From assembly GCA_041492185.1 (NCBI GenBank), contig JBGPWL010000013.1, positions 1-64,000 of the forward strand: a DNA stretch of 64,000 bases. The letters run 5' to 3'. Positions 52,395-61,095 of the stretch are shown one piece after another (within the stretch, counting starts at the first letter, position 1; each line of letters opens with the position of its first letter). The DNA comes from JAOAPY01 sp041492185. GTDB lineage: Bacteria; Acidobacteriota; Blastocatellia; Pyrinomonadales; Pyrinomonadaceae. The position numbers and the translations under genes are program-made. The notes below the pieces were generated by a model. The model made no database searches, was not told where the DNA came from, and worked only from the letters and a program-made list of their open reading frames with translations.

Positions 52395-53315
52395 ATGCTT
52401 CGATTCATAATTCGCCGCCTGCTGATTACGATTCCGACGATCTTCGTCGTGATCACTTTGACGTGGGGTCTGATTCGGCTGGCCCCGGGCAACTTCTATT
52501 CGGGCGAAAAGAAAATTCCCAAAGCCGTCGAGAAGAATATTCGCGAGAAGTATGGCTTGAATAAACCATGGTATGTGCAATACGGCAAAACGATGGGCCA
52601 TATTGTGCGGTTGGATTTCGGCGACTCTCTCAAGTATCAGGGCCAGTCAGTTAACAGGATCATCGCGCGCTCGCTACCGGTTTCCGCCACGATCGGTATC
52701 CTTGCGTATTTGCTGGCGCTGATAGTCGGAATCACCATGGGCTCGATTGCGGCTTTGAAGCAGAACACAAAGTGGGACTATGCCTCGATGGCGCTGGCGA
52801 TGATAGGCATCTCCATTCCCAACTTCGTGCTTGGCCCAATTCTCGTTTTGATCTTCTCGCTCACGCTCTATTGGTTGCCGCCTTCGCGCTGGTATGGATT
52901 TCCGAGCAAGGGCCTGATCCTGCCGGTGGTTACTTTATCAGCGATCTACATGGCCTACATCGCGCGACTAACGAGAGCGGGCATGCTCGAAGTGCTGCGC
53001 TCGGACTACATCCGCACGGCGCGCGCAAAAGGATTGCGTGAGAGGGACGTCATCATTCGTCACGCGCTGCGTGGAGGTTTGATGCCGGTAGTTTCATTCA
53101 CGGGACCGGCGCTCGCATTTCTGTTGACCGGCACTGTCGTGGTTGAGCGCATCTTTGCTTTGCCGGGATTGGGTAACTATTTCATCCAGGCGTCGTTGAA
53201 TCGCGACGAGCCGCTGATCATCGGCATCGTGGCGTTCATCGCGATTACATTGCTGATGATGAATTTGCTCGTGGACATTGCTTACGCTTATCTGGATCCG
53301 AGAATTCGATACTGA
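52395..53315 (+). CDS. oppB: Oligopeptide ABC transporter permease
   Basis: A 306-residue inner-membrane protein with six predicted helices. The BPD_transp_1 EAA loop is YIRTARAKGLRERDVIIRHA, which contacts the ATPases. MLRFIIRRLLITIPTIFVV is a typical DppB/OppB N-terminus, and FALPGLGNYFIQASLNRDEP is the conserved C-terminal region. It is followed by oppC after 3 nt. Confidence 0.95.
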   Translation: MLRFIIRRLLITIPTIFVVITLTWGLIRLAPGNFYSGEKKIPKAVEKNIREKYGLNKPWYVQYGKTMGHIVRLDFGDSLKYQGQSVNRIIARSLPVSATIGILAYLLALIVGITMGSIAALKQNTKWDYASMALAMIGISIPNFVLGPILVLIFSLTLYWLPPSRWYGFPSKGLILPVVTLSAIYMAYIARLTRAGMLEVLRSDYIRTARAKGLRERDVIIRHALRGGLMPVVSFTGPALAFLLTGTVVVERIFALPGLGNYFIQASLNRDEPLIIGIVAFIAITLLMMNLLVDIAYAYLDPRIRY

Positions 53316-53318
53316 CAA

Positions 53319-54281
53319 ATGAGTGACGAGCGATCAGATCGAGTGCACGCCGTTGCAACTGATGAGTTCGTTGCAGGCACGTCGCTGTGGAAAGACGCCT
53401 GGCGCCGGCTGCTGAAAAACAAGCTCGCGGTTTTTGGTCTGATTGTGGTCACGATAATCACGGTAGCGGCGCTGCTTGGTCCACCGATTATCAAAGCCGC
53501 GACTGGATACACGTACGACTTCATCCCGCGCGAAGTCGGCCTCATCAAGTCGATGGCGCCGTTTACCAAAACGGACGGATCTTTTTCCTGGACCCATCCG
53601 ATGGGCACGGACAACGCGGGGCGCGACATGCTGGCTCGAGTGTTGCTGGGCGGGCGAATTTCGTTGATGGTCGGAATTATTTCGACGCTGGTCTCGCTCG
53701 TAATCGGCGTCAGCTATGGCGCCGTCGCTGGTTATTTGGGCGGGCGCATTGATAACTTGATGATGCGGCTCGTGGACGTGCTCTATTCGCTGCCATACGT
53801 CATTCTCGTGATCGTTTTGTTGGCGATGTTTCGGAGCAGCACGCCGGTAGGACAGTTGGTGCTCCTGTTCATCGCGCTTGGATCAGTCTCGTGGTTGACG
53901 ATGGCGCGCATCGTGCGCGGGCAGGTGTTGTCGCTCAAGAACCAGGAATTCGTGCTGGCCGCGAGGGCAACTGGCGTCTCGACTACGCGGATCATCTTTC
54001 GCCATCTGGTGCCGAACACGCTGGGCCCGGTCATCGTCTATGCGACGTTGACGATTCCTTCCGTGATGTTGACGGAAGCGTTTCTTTCTTTCCTGGGTTT
54101 TGGTGTGCAACCGCCGCTGGCTTCGTGGGGCAGCCTGGCCGCCGACGGCATTCAGAACATCGCGATTTTTCCGTGGCAATTAATCTGTCCCGGCGTGACA
54201 ATGGCGCTCACGCTTTTTTCGCTGAACTTTCTTGGTGACGGTTTGCGAGATGCGCTCGATCCGCAGATGCGAAAGTTTTGA
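53319..54281 (+). CDS. oppC: Oligopeptide ABC transporter permease
   Basis: A 320-residue inner-membrane protein. It opens with the OppC-type N-terminal segment (LWKDAWRRLLKNKLAVFGLI), and HPMGTDNAGRDMLARVLLGG is a family hallmark. The EAA loop is FVLAARATGVSTTRIIFRHL, and the ending FNFLGDGLRDALDPQMRK-like sequence (here LNFLGDGLRDALDPQMRKF) is diagnostic. It pairs with OppB to form the channel. Confidence 0.95.
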   Translation: MSDERSDRVHAVATDEFVAGTSLWKDAWRRLLKNKLAVFGLIVVTIITVAALLGPPIIKAATGYTYDFIPREVGLIKSMAPFTKTDGSFSWTHPMGTDNAGRDMLARVLLGGRISLMVGIISTLVSLVIGVSYGAVAGYLGGRIDNLMMRLVDVLYSLPYVILVIVLLAMFRSSTPVGQLVLLFIALGSVSWLTMARIVRGQVLSLKNQEFVLAARATGVSTTRIIFRHLVPNTLGPVIVYATLTIPSVMLTEAFLSFLGFGVQPPLASWGSLAADGIQNIAIFPWQLICPGVTMALTLFSLNFLGDGLRDALDPQMRKF

Positions 54282-54293
54282 GTTGGGAAGATG

Positions 54294-54346
54294 GGGAAAT
54301 ATTGAATCTGAAATCTTGAATTTAAAAGTTCAGATTTGAGATTTGA
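54294..54346. repeat. Low-complexity GAATCTGAAATC-word spacer
   Basis: Words TTGAATCTGAAATCTTGAAT and CAGATTTGAGATTTGAATC fill the oppC-oppD gap. They resemble the fabH-fabD spacer and are partly self-complementary. Confidence 0.6.
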
Positions 54347-54357
54347 ATCGGATACCG

Positions 54358-55371
54358 ATGTCCAGCAACGGCAAACTCCTGGAAGTCAGAAACCTGCGCA
54401 CGTACTTCGAGACCGAAGACGGCACGGTCAAGGCCGTCGACGGAATCAGCTTTGCGCTTGAACGCGGCGAAACGCTCGGCATCGTTGGCGAATCCGGCTC
54501 CGGAAAATCTGTTACCAATCTTTCGGTTATCCGCCTCATTCCGAGTCCTCCAGGAAAAATCGTCTCCGGTGAAATCATTTTCGACGGTCAGGATATTCTT
54601 GCGCTGAGCGCAGAAGAATTGCGGAAGATCCGCGGTCGCCGTATCGCGATGATCTTTCAGGATCCAATGACGTCGCTCAATCCATTCATGAAAATATCGA
54701 GGCAGTTGATGGAAATAACGCAACTGCATCTTGGTTATGACAAGTCGCAGGCTTACGAGCACGCCATCAATATGTTGGAAACGGTCGGCATTCCAGACGC
54801 GCGCGCCCGCGCCAATAATTATCCGCACGAGTTTTCGGGCGGCATGCGCCAACGCGTGATGATCGCGATGGCTTTGTCCTGCAGGCCGGAACTGCTGATC
54901 GCCGACGAACCGACCACCGCGCTCGACGTGACGATCCAGGCACAGATTCTCGAGTTGATCAAGAAGCTCAAGCACGACACGGGCACGAGCGTGATCTTGA
55001 TCACTCACGATCTTGGAGTAGTTGCGGGCATGACCGATCATGTCGTCGTCATGTACGCGGGCAAGGTGTTCGAGCAGGCTCCCACGCGCGAATTGTTCGC
55101 CGTGCCGGGCAATCCATACACGCGCGGGTTGTTGCGATCTGTGCCGGACCCCACGGCCGAGCGTGACAAGTTGTACCAGATTCCGGGACAACCGCCGGAC
55201 GTTGCGCATTTGCCGCCGGGTTGCCCGTTCGCGACGCGGTGCGATCGCGTCGAGGAGATCTGTCGCCAGGAGTTTCCGCCGTTCGTGCAATTAAACGCGG
55301 ACCACTTTTCTCTTTGTCACTTTGCCACCGATGTCTATGAAGACTCGCGCAAAGAGCGGGTCCGCAGTTAA
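54358..55371 (+). CDS. oppD: Oligopeptide ABC transporter ATPase
   Basis: A 337-residue ATPase. Walker A GESGSGKSVTN is at about residue 45, the Q loop is IFQDPMTSLNPF, the ABC signature FSGGMRQRVMIAMAL, and Walker B LLIADEPTTALDVT. The C-terminal oligo_HPY extension (HLPPGCPFATRCDRVEEICR) carries a cysteine cluster typical of OppD/DppD. The ATG at 54358 is preferred; a TTG five codons earlier is in frame. It is 2 nt upstream of the following GTG and 17 nt from the oppF ATG. Confidence 0.95.
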   Translation: MSSNGKLLEVRNLRTYFETEDGTVKAVDGISFALERGETLGIVGESGSGKSVTNLSVIRLIPSPPGKIVSGEIIFDGQDILALSAEELRKIRGRRIAMIFQDPMTSLNPFMKISRQLMEITQLHLGYDKSQAYEHAINMLETVGIPDARARANNYPHEFSGGMRQRVMIAMALSCRPELLIADEPTTALDVTIQAQILELIKKLKHDTGTSVILITHDLGVVAGMTDHVVVMYAGKVFEQAPTRELFAVPGNPYTRGLLRSVPDPTAERDKLYQIPGQPPDVAHLPPGCPFATRCDRVEEICRQEFPPFVQLNADHFSLCHFATDVYEDSRKERVRS

Positions 55372-55388
55372 GAGTGATCCAGAGACAT

Positions 55389-56462
55389 ATGAGCGCTCAA
55401 CCAAAACTCGATCCGGACCAGAATTCGCCATTGCCATTCGAGCACGAACAGCCTTTGATCTCGATTCGCAATCTGAAGGTACACTTCGGCGCCGTGAAGG
55501 CAGTTGACGGTTTCACGCTCGATATTTATTCCGGCGAGACGCTGGGTCTGGTCGGCGAATCAGGTTGCGGGAAATCTACTCTGGGCCGCGCGGTTCTGCG
55601 CTTGACCGAGCCAACCAGCGGTGAGGTTTTTTTTCGCAATCGCGATCTCGCACATCTTTCCGCGAAGGAAATGCGCGAACAGCGCCGCCACCTGCAAATA
55701 ATTTTCCAGGATCCGTACGCATCGTTGAATCCGCGCATGACCGTTGGTCAGATTGTTGGTGAGCCGCTCGAGACGTTCAAGTTGGCGCGGGGCAGGGAAG
55801 CAGAGCGACGCGTGCAGGAGTTGATGGAGACCGTCGGCCTGAGCAAACGATACATCAATCGTTACCCGCACGAGTTCTCCGGCGGCCAGCGACAACGCAT
55901 CGGAATTGCCCGCGCGCTCGCCGTCGATCCTCAGTTTATTGTCGCTGACGAGCCAATCTCCGCGCTCGATGTTTCCATCCAGGCGCAGATCATGAATCTG
56001 CTCGATCAACTCAAGCGCGAGAAGAATCTCACGTACCTTTTCATTTCTCACGACCTGAGAGCGATCCGCCACGTTTCGGATCGGGTCGCCGTAATGTATC
56101 TGGGCAAACTCGTCGAACTCGCCGATGCAAGGACGATCTACGCGGACCCGCTCATGCCCTATACGAAGGCCCTGATCTCTGCTGTGCCCGTGCCCGATCC
56201 GGAGATCGAATCGAAGCGCCGGCGCATCGTTCTCGAAGGCGATGTTCCCTCGCCGATAAATCCACCGCCTGGCTGTCGCTTTCACACGCGCTGCCCCTAT
56301 GCGATCCAGCAATGCCGAGAGGTTGAACCGCCGCTGCTCGAGATTAAACCCAACCACTTCGCCGCCTGCATCAGGATCAGTTCCGACCAGCCCGAGATCG
56401 ACAAAGTCGCGCCGGGAGATGCACCCGGGTTGCGCAGAATGGGACCGACCCTGGTTTCCTGA
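55389..56462 (+). CDS. oppF: Oligopeptide ABC transporter ATPase
   Basis: A 357-residue ATPase. Walker A GESGCGKSTLG, Q loop IFQDPYASLNPRM, signature FSGGQRQRIGIARAL, Walker B FIVADEPISALDVS, and the oligo_HPY tail with GCRFHTRCPYAIQQCREVEP. The ATG at 55389 is used; a GTG at 55374 is in frame. It is the last gene of the importer operon. No terminator was recognised after it. Confidence 0.95.
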   Translation: MSAQPKLDPDQNSPLPFEHEQPLISIRNLKVHFGAVKAVDGFTLDIYSGETLGLVGESGCGKSTLGRAVLRLTEPTSGEVFFRNRDLAHLSAKEMREQRRHLQIIFQDPYASLNPRMTVGQIVGEPLETFKLARGREAERRVQELMETVGLSKRYINRYPHEFSGGQRQRIGIARALAVDPQFIVADEPISALDVSIQAQIMNLLDQLKREKNLTYLFISHDLRAIRHVSDRVAVMYLGKLVELADARTIYADPLMPYTKALISAVPVPDPEIESKRRRIVLEGDVPSPINPPPGCRFHTRCPYAIQQCREVEPPLLEIKPNHFAACIRISSDQPEIDKVAPGDAPGLRRMGPTLVS

Positions 56463-56656
56463 AAAACCGCCGAAGGTAGATCTGTCGAATCCAGCTCATT
56501 GACCAGACTATTGCGTGAAAGCACCCGTCTATTAGTCATTTAGGACTAAAGTAAGTTGTGATCTCCGACGAGCAGGCGAGGCTCGCAACTGTAAGCCTCT
56601 AATGGACAAATGCTTGTTCACTGACGGACACTGGTTTCTTCAGACCTAATTTTCGA

Positions 56657-58369
56657 ATGCGTCAAACAAAGCTCTCGATGGTGAAGCAATCGCCCGAACC
56701 CGGGCGCGAAATCCTACAGGAACTCCCGGCTGAGGCCCCGCCGGATTGGGCCGAGGTGCAGCAAAGCCTGGCGGACTCTTCGGGACTTTCATTACTTCTG
56801 GTCAACGGTCACCAGCCGCCGGCGCTTGTCGTTTCAGACAACAACTCGATCTGCCGCGCTTTGCAGTCTTCGCCGGAGCATGCTCATCTGTGCGATCCGT
56901 ATTGCGGTGAAGCGCATCGTCGCGCGATGACTGCGAACGATGTCACACAGTACCGCTGTCACGCGGGTTTGCAGTGTTTCGCGATGCCGGTGCAGATTGG
57001 CCGCCGACGAGATCTGGCAGTCATTGGCGGGAGGGCGTTTCTTAGCGCCGCAGACTATCGCGAGACGGTCGAACGATTTCGCGCGGGCGATTTGCGCGAC
57101 CTGCTGACGAAAGATCCATTCGCAAACGTCATCTTCGCTGCGCCGGGACAACTTGAAGAGCTGGCTGATCGATTGAACAGAGCAGCGCGCGAATATGAGT
57201 CGAGCGCTCGTCAGGTTGCGCCGGTCGCTCAAGAGCAAATATCGACGACACCTGCAAAACCTGAAGCACCGGAGAACCTTGAACAAGAGGTCCAGCGCCT
57301 GCGCGGTGAACTGGCATATCAATCACGCTTCGCAGAGTCGCTTCAGTATTTTCTCGAGCGCATTAGCTCCAGCGATCCTGAAAAGACCTATCTCGCGATC
57401 CTGACGAACTCGAAGGAACTCCTGCGCGCCGAGCGAGCATCGCTGTTGGTTTTCAATGAAACAACAAATGAGCTGACGCTCAAAGCAGCAGTTGGTCTTG
57501 CCACTGACGTCTCCGAGGTCTCGCCCATGCGACTCGGAGAAGGCATATCAGGCAACACGCTACAAACCGGACGCCCAACGTTGGTGGCGGATCTGGAGGC
57601 CTCCGGCATCACTCCCGCGCCGCCTGAAAGACACTACAAGACGAAATCTTTTATCAGTTATCCGATCATTATTAGCGGCCGGAAGGTCGGAATCCTCAAC
57701 GTGACCGACAAGTCCGGTGGCGCCAATTACGATCAGGTGGATCTCAGTCTGCTGGAAATCGTTGCGCCGCAAGTCGCGCTGGCGCTCGAACGTGCACACT
57801 GGCAGGCAAAGGCGGATCAGTATCAACTAATGTCGATCACGGATCCGCTAACCGGATTACCGAATCGACGTTATCTCGAAGAGCGCTTGACTGAAGAAGT
57901 GAATCGTTCGAAGCGCTACGAGTATCCGATGTGCTTCTTAATGATTGATATCGACGATTTCAAACTCTACAACGATCGCAACGGACATCAGGCGGGTGAC
58001 CTTGCGCTTCAGATTACAGCGCATGCTTTGAAGGCTGCGCTGCGTTCGGCGGACGTAGCAACGCGTTACGGCGGCGAAGAGTTTTGTATTCTCCTGCCAC
58101 AGACGACGCTGACCGAAGGCGGCGTAATCGCCGAACGTGTTCGCGAGCGAGTCGAACACACTAGTTATCCCCACGCACGAACGCAGCCGCTGGGCGCCGT
58201 GACCGTAAGCATCGGCGTATCAACCTTCTCGCCGTTTGTTAATAGTTCGGAACAAATAATTTGGGCAGCCGATCGCGCGCTCTATGACGCGAAGAATCAG
58301 GGCAAGAACAAGATCGCGTTTTATCAGGACGCTTTTCTAAGAGTAGCCAAAGCCAGTGAACGAGGATAG
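56657..58369 (+). CDS. Diguanylate cyclase with PocR and GAF sensor domains
   Basis: A 570-residue cytoplasmic protein without membrane segments. Residues about 30-175 form a PocR-type domain (HAHLCDPYCGEAHRRAM, YRCHAGLQCFAMPVQIG, several Cys/His). A coiled coil (about 205-235) precedes a GAF domain (about 240-385: ILTNSKELLRAERASLLVFN, SFISYPIIISGRKVGILNVT). The C-terminal GGDEF domain has active-site RYGGEEF, and the inhibitory RxxD site (RSAD) is correctly placed five residues before it, so both cyclase activity and product inhibition are expected. The downstream ATPase gene overlaps its end by 14 nt. Confidence 0.93.
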   Translation: MRQTKLSMVKQSPEPGREILQELPAEAPPDWAEVQQSLADSSGLSLLLVNGHQPPALVVSDNNSICRALQSSPEHAHLCDPYCGEAHRRAMTANDVTQYRCHAGLQCFAMPVQIGRRRDLAVIGGRAFLSAADYRETVERFRAGDLRDLLTKDPFANVIFAAPGQLEELADRLNRAAREYESSARQVAPVAQEQISTTPAKPEAPENLEQEVQRLRGELAYQSRFAESLQYFLERISSSDPEKTYLAILTNSKELLRAERASLLVFNETTNELTLKAAVGLATDVSEVSPMRLGEGISGNTLQTGRPTLVADLEASGITPAPPERHYKTKSFISYPIIISGRKVGILNVTDKSGGANYDQVDLSLLEIVAPQVALALERAHWQAKADQYQLMSITDPLTGLPNRRYLEERLTEEVNRSKRYEYPMCFLMIDIDDFKLYNDRNGHQAGDLALQITAHALKAALRSADVATRYGGEEFCILLPQTTLTEGGVIAERVRERVEHTSYPHARTQPLGAVTVSIGVSTFSPFVNSSEQIIWAADRALYDAKNQGKNKIAFYQDAFLRVAKASERG

Positions 58370-60605
58370 CCAGTCTGACAAGCAGCGGCGCATCCTGGGC
58401 CGCGTCAACCGCGACGAGTTTGTCGGTCGCGCCGCCGAGCTGCGCCAAATTGTGGCTCATCCTCTTGGCCGCGAGGCGCGCGGTCTGCTGCTCTTGCTCG
58501 AGCCCTCTGCCGGTGTCTCTGAGCTTCTGCGCCAGGCCTATGACGCTCTCTTCAACCAACGCGAAAGAATAATTCCGATCTACTTTGCGCTGCCGCGTCG
58601 AGAAACCACGGCGGTCAGCAGCGCGATAGAATTTCTCAACACGTTTCTGCTGCAATACGTGGCGTTCCGGCGCAACGAACCTGCGCTTTGTCAGTCGTCA
58701 GTGACGCTCAACGATCTGCTGGAACTCGCGCTGCCGTCCGATTACGAATGGATCGAGCAACTGATTGAAGCTTACAACCGACAACGCTTTGGCAATGACG
58801 ATCGAGCATTGATCCGTTGGTGCCTCGGCGCGCCGCAGCGGCTTCCGGCAGGGAGCGGCCGAGCTTTTGTGATGCTCGATGCCGTGCCGCTGGCCGAGCC
58901 GACCAATGGCGCGCCATCGCTGGGCAGGGAGTTGATTCGCGTTCTCAGTCGTTCGAACCTCCCTTACGCAGTCGCCGGTCTGCGACGACAACTACTCGAA
59001 GCCGTGCACGGACTTCACTGCGACTTTGAAGCAATCGATATCATTCGGCTTGAGAGGCTAAACGTGGAAGAAGGCCGCGCCCTGGTGGAGCGCGTGGCCC
59101 AACGGCAACACATCGCGCTCAGCGAAGAAACGCGAGACCTGCTCGAACAGCAATTCGAATCAAGTCCCTTCTTCATCACCGCTTTCATGCAAGCCGCGCG
59201 CGAAGCGAATGTCTCGCTGACAAGCTACCTCGCGTGCGAGCAACTTTATGTTGACGAACTGATGGGCGGACGCATCAATCGTTATTTTTCATCCTTGCTG
59301 GAAGAGATCGCGTTCGAACCTGGGACGCGGCGCGCGTTGATCCGCGTGCTCTATGAATCGGCAGTGGCCGATGGCCGCCGGTCGTCGTTTGAAACCTGGA
59401 GAAAGCAACTTCATCTGGAAACAAATGAGCTTGATCGGATTTTGCGCGCCTTGCACGTGCAGGAATTTCTGAACTGGGAAGGCAGCGTCGTCGAAGCCGG
59501 AGGCGGCTCGCTCGTTTGGAAAGATTATTTGAGGACTCGATTTCGTTTGGAAATCGCCAGCGAGCCGCGCGCACTTGTGATCGCCGAGACAATGACCACA
59601 TCGTTGAAGCGCGCGCCACATACGATGGCGCGACACTATCGGCGCGGCGCGGCGATTGGATTGCGGGAGTTGTTGGCCCGCTTCAATGGTCAGCGTGTGC
59701 CAACGATCCTGTTTGATTACCAGCGCTTCAGCAAGACTCACAAGGGCGCAACTGCGGAAGAGCTTGGAACCGGGCTCGACGCCGAAACTGATTTGATCAG
59801 GTTGCCGCAGGTAGTACACGTTGCGAGTTGCGCTGCCTTCAACTCTGACATGCAGCGGGTATGCGACGATGAGCGCTGCGTTGTGGCCCACGCGTTCAAA
59901 GACGGCAATTACACCGAGGCGAGCGAAGTCGTTTGGCTGGTCGCACAAATAGATTCAAAGCTGGAAGTAACGCGCGAACTGGCCGCCTCATGGTGCGAGC
60001 GTCTGGATCTGCTCGCGCGCCAATCGGGTTTCGCACGAATACGCATCTGGCTGATTGCGACTGAAGGGTTTTCCTCTGAAGCAAGTCAACTGCTCAATGA
60101 GCTGGAAGTTTATGGCTCCAGCCGCCAGCAACTAGAGTTGCTGACGGCGCGCTTAAACGAATCCCCGCTGCCGAGCCTGGAGACTTCGCCGCCCACTGAG
60201 TTTGAGATGACTGTTCCAATGGGCGGCGACAACGAGATGATCGTCGCGCACACCGTCGAACAAATTGCTCGCCGGCTCAACTTTCGCCCGGAGGCGATCA
60301 ACCAGATCAAGCATGCGGTTGTTGAAGCGTGTATCAATGCGTCTGAACACAGTCTCAGCCCGGATCGAAAAATCCATCAACGATTCCGCGTTGACGATGA
60401 TAAATTAGTCATCACTATCTCCAGCCGTGGTATAGTGCCCGCAGGCATCGAAGCGCAGAACGGCGCGCAGGGCGCGAGCGAAGGCGAAGCTGAAAACCGG
60501 CGCGGCTGGGGACTCAGCATGATTAAGACACTGATGGACGAAGTTGAATTCGAGCGCGTCGACGACGGCACGAGCCTGCGAATGACAAAGTATTTGCGGA
60601 ACTAG
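58356..60605 (+). CDS. Degenerate AAA-type ATPase fused to an RsbW-like anti-sigma kinase domain
   Basis: A 749-residue protein starting at GTG 58356, overlapping the cyclase gene. Residues about 20-330 resemble an AAA/STAND ATPase (EFVGRAAELRQIVAHPLG), but the Walker A position reads EPSAGVSELL, lacking the Gly-Lys-Ser/Thr; FVMLDAVPLAEP may be a Walker B remnant. The middle, about 330-600, is unassigned. Residues about 616-749 are a GHKL/RsbW-type kinase: N-box HAVVEACINASEHS near 651 and G-box RGWGLSMIKTLMDEVE near 715. The STAS gene downstream is its expected partner. The fusion implies that the N-terminal region senses or binds a partner without hydrolysing ATP. Confidence 0.85.
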   Translation: MNEDSQSDKQRRILGRVNRDEFVGRAAELRQIVAHPLGREARGLLLLLEPSAGVSELLRQAYDALFNQRERIIPIYFALPRRETTAVSSAIEFLNTFLLQYVAFRRNEPALCQSSVTLNDLLELALPSDYEWIEQLIEAYNRQRFGNDDRALIRWCLGAPQRLPAGSGRAFVMLDAVPLAEPTNGAPSLGRELIRVLSRSNLPYAVAGLRRQLLEAVHGLHCDFEAIDIIRLERLNVEEGRALVERVAQRQHIALSEETRDLLEQQFESSPFFITAFMQAAREANVSLTSYLACEQLYVDELMGGRINRYFSSLLEEIAFEPGTRRALIRVLYESAVADGRRSSFETWRKQLHLETNELDRILRALHVQEFLNWEGSVVEAGGGSLVWKDYLRTRFRLEIASEPRALVIAETMTTSLKRAPHTMARHYRRGAAIGLRELLARFNGQRVPTILFDYQRFSKTHKGATAEELGTGLDAETDLIRLPQVVHVASCAAFNSDMQRVCDDERCVVAHAFKDGNYTEASEVVWLVAQIDSKLEVTRELAASWCERLDLLARQSGFARIRIWLIATEGFSSEASQLLNELEVYGSSRQQLELLTARLNESPLPSLETSPPTEFEMTVPMGGDNEMIVAHTVEQIARRLNFRPEAINQIKHAVVEACINASEHSLSPDRKIHQRFRVDDDKLVITISSRGIVPAGIEAQNGAQGASEGEAENRRGWGLSMIKTLMDEVEFERVDDGTSLRMTKYLRN

Positions 60606-60677
60606 TGTCCGACAACTTCAGTTTGTCGCTGTGCTAACCTGGCAGACCAATATCGACAAACTGAAGTTTGTCGGACA
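60606..60677. repeat. Dispersed palindromic element, copy C
   Basis: TGTCCGACAACTTCAGTTTG (continuing TCG; 60606-60628) is inverted at 60654-60677 (CGACAAACTGAAGTTTGTCG, continuing GACA). It begins immediately after the ATPase-RsbW stop and ends 25 nt before the STAS start. Confidence 0.87.
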
Positions 60678-60702
60678 ACGTAGCGAGAGAGGGAGCTACC
60701 GC

Positions 60703-61089
60703 GTGGCAGAATCATCCGGCTTAGCGATACGTTCACGCTGCGTCGGCACGACGACGATCATCTACGCGAGCGACTATCTCAATAAGCTGAGCGGCGAGCG
60801 CATCGAGCGCGAGTGCAAGCAACAACTCGACTCCGGTTGTCGCGCGCTGGTGATCGATTTTCGCGACACTGAACTGGTCAATAGCATCGGCATCTCAATT
60901 CTCCTGGGCGTAATCGAGGTAGCCGAAAAGAACGGCGCGCGAGTGATTTTTTCCGACGTCAATAATCAAACGGTGCAATTGTTCGAGATGCTTGGCCTCA
61001 CGCGTCACGTCGCCCTCGCAAAAGACGAGCAGGAAGCCTTGTCTGCAATAACCGAGTTTACGACGTTCCCGAAGCCGATCGGTCACTGA
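60703..61089 (+). CDS. STAS-domain anti-sigma factor antagonist
   Basis: A 128-residue single STAS domain. GTG 60703 is chosen because GGGAG lies 7 nt upstream; the longer in-frame reading from 60631 would translate the palindromic element. The conserved phosphorylation loop is VIDFRDTELVNSIGISILLG, with Ser as phospho-acceptor, and FEMLGLTRHV is the usual C-terminal helix. It would compete with a sigma or other target for the RsbW-like kinase encoded just upstream. Confidence 0.9.
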   Translation: MAESSGLAIRSRCVGTTTIIYASDYLNKLSGERIERECKQQLDSGCRALVIDFRDTELVNSIGISILLGVIEVAEKNGARVIFSDVNNQTVQLFEMLGLTRHVALAKDEQEALSAITEFTTFPKPIGH

Positions 61090-61095
61090 GTTTTT

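Noticed and set aside
54322..55290. 322-codon minus-strand frame opposite oppD
   Set aside because: It is the mirror of the ABC ATPase. No independent support.
60631..60702. Longer STAS protein starting at 60631
   Set aside because: The added residues translate the palindromic element. GTG 60703 has a proper ribosome site.
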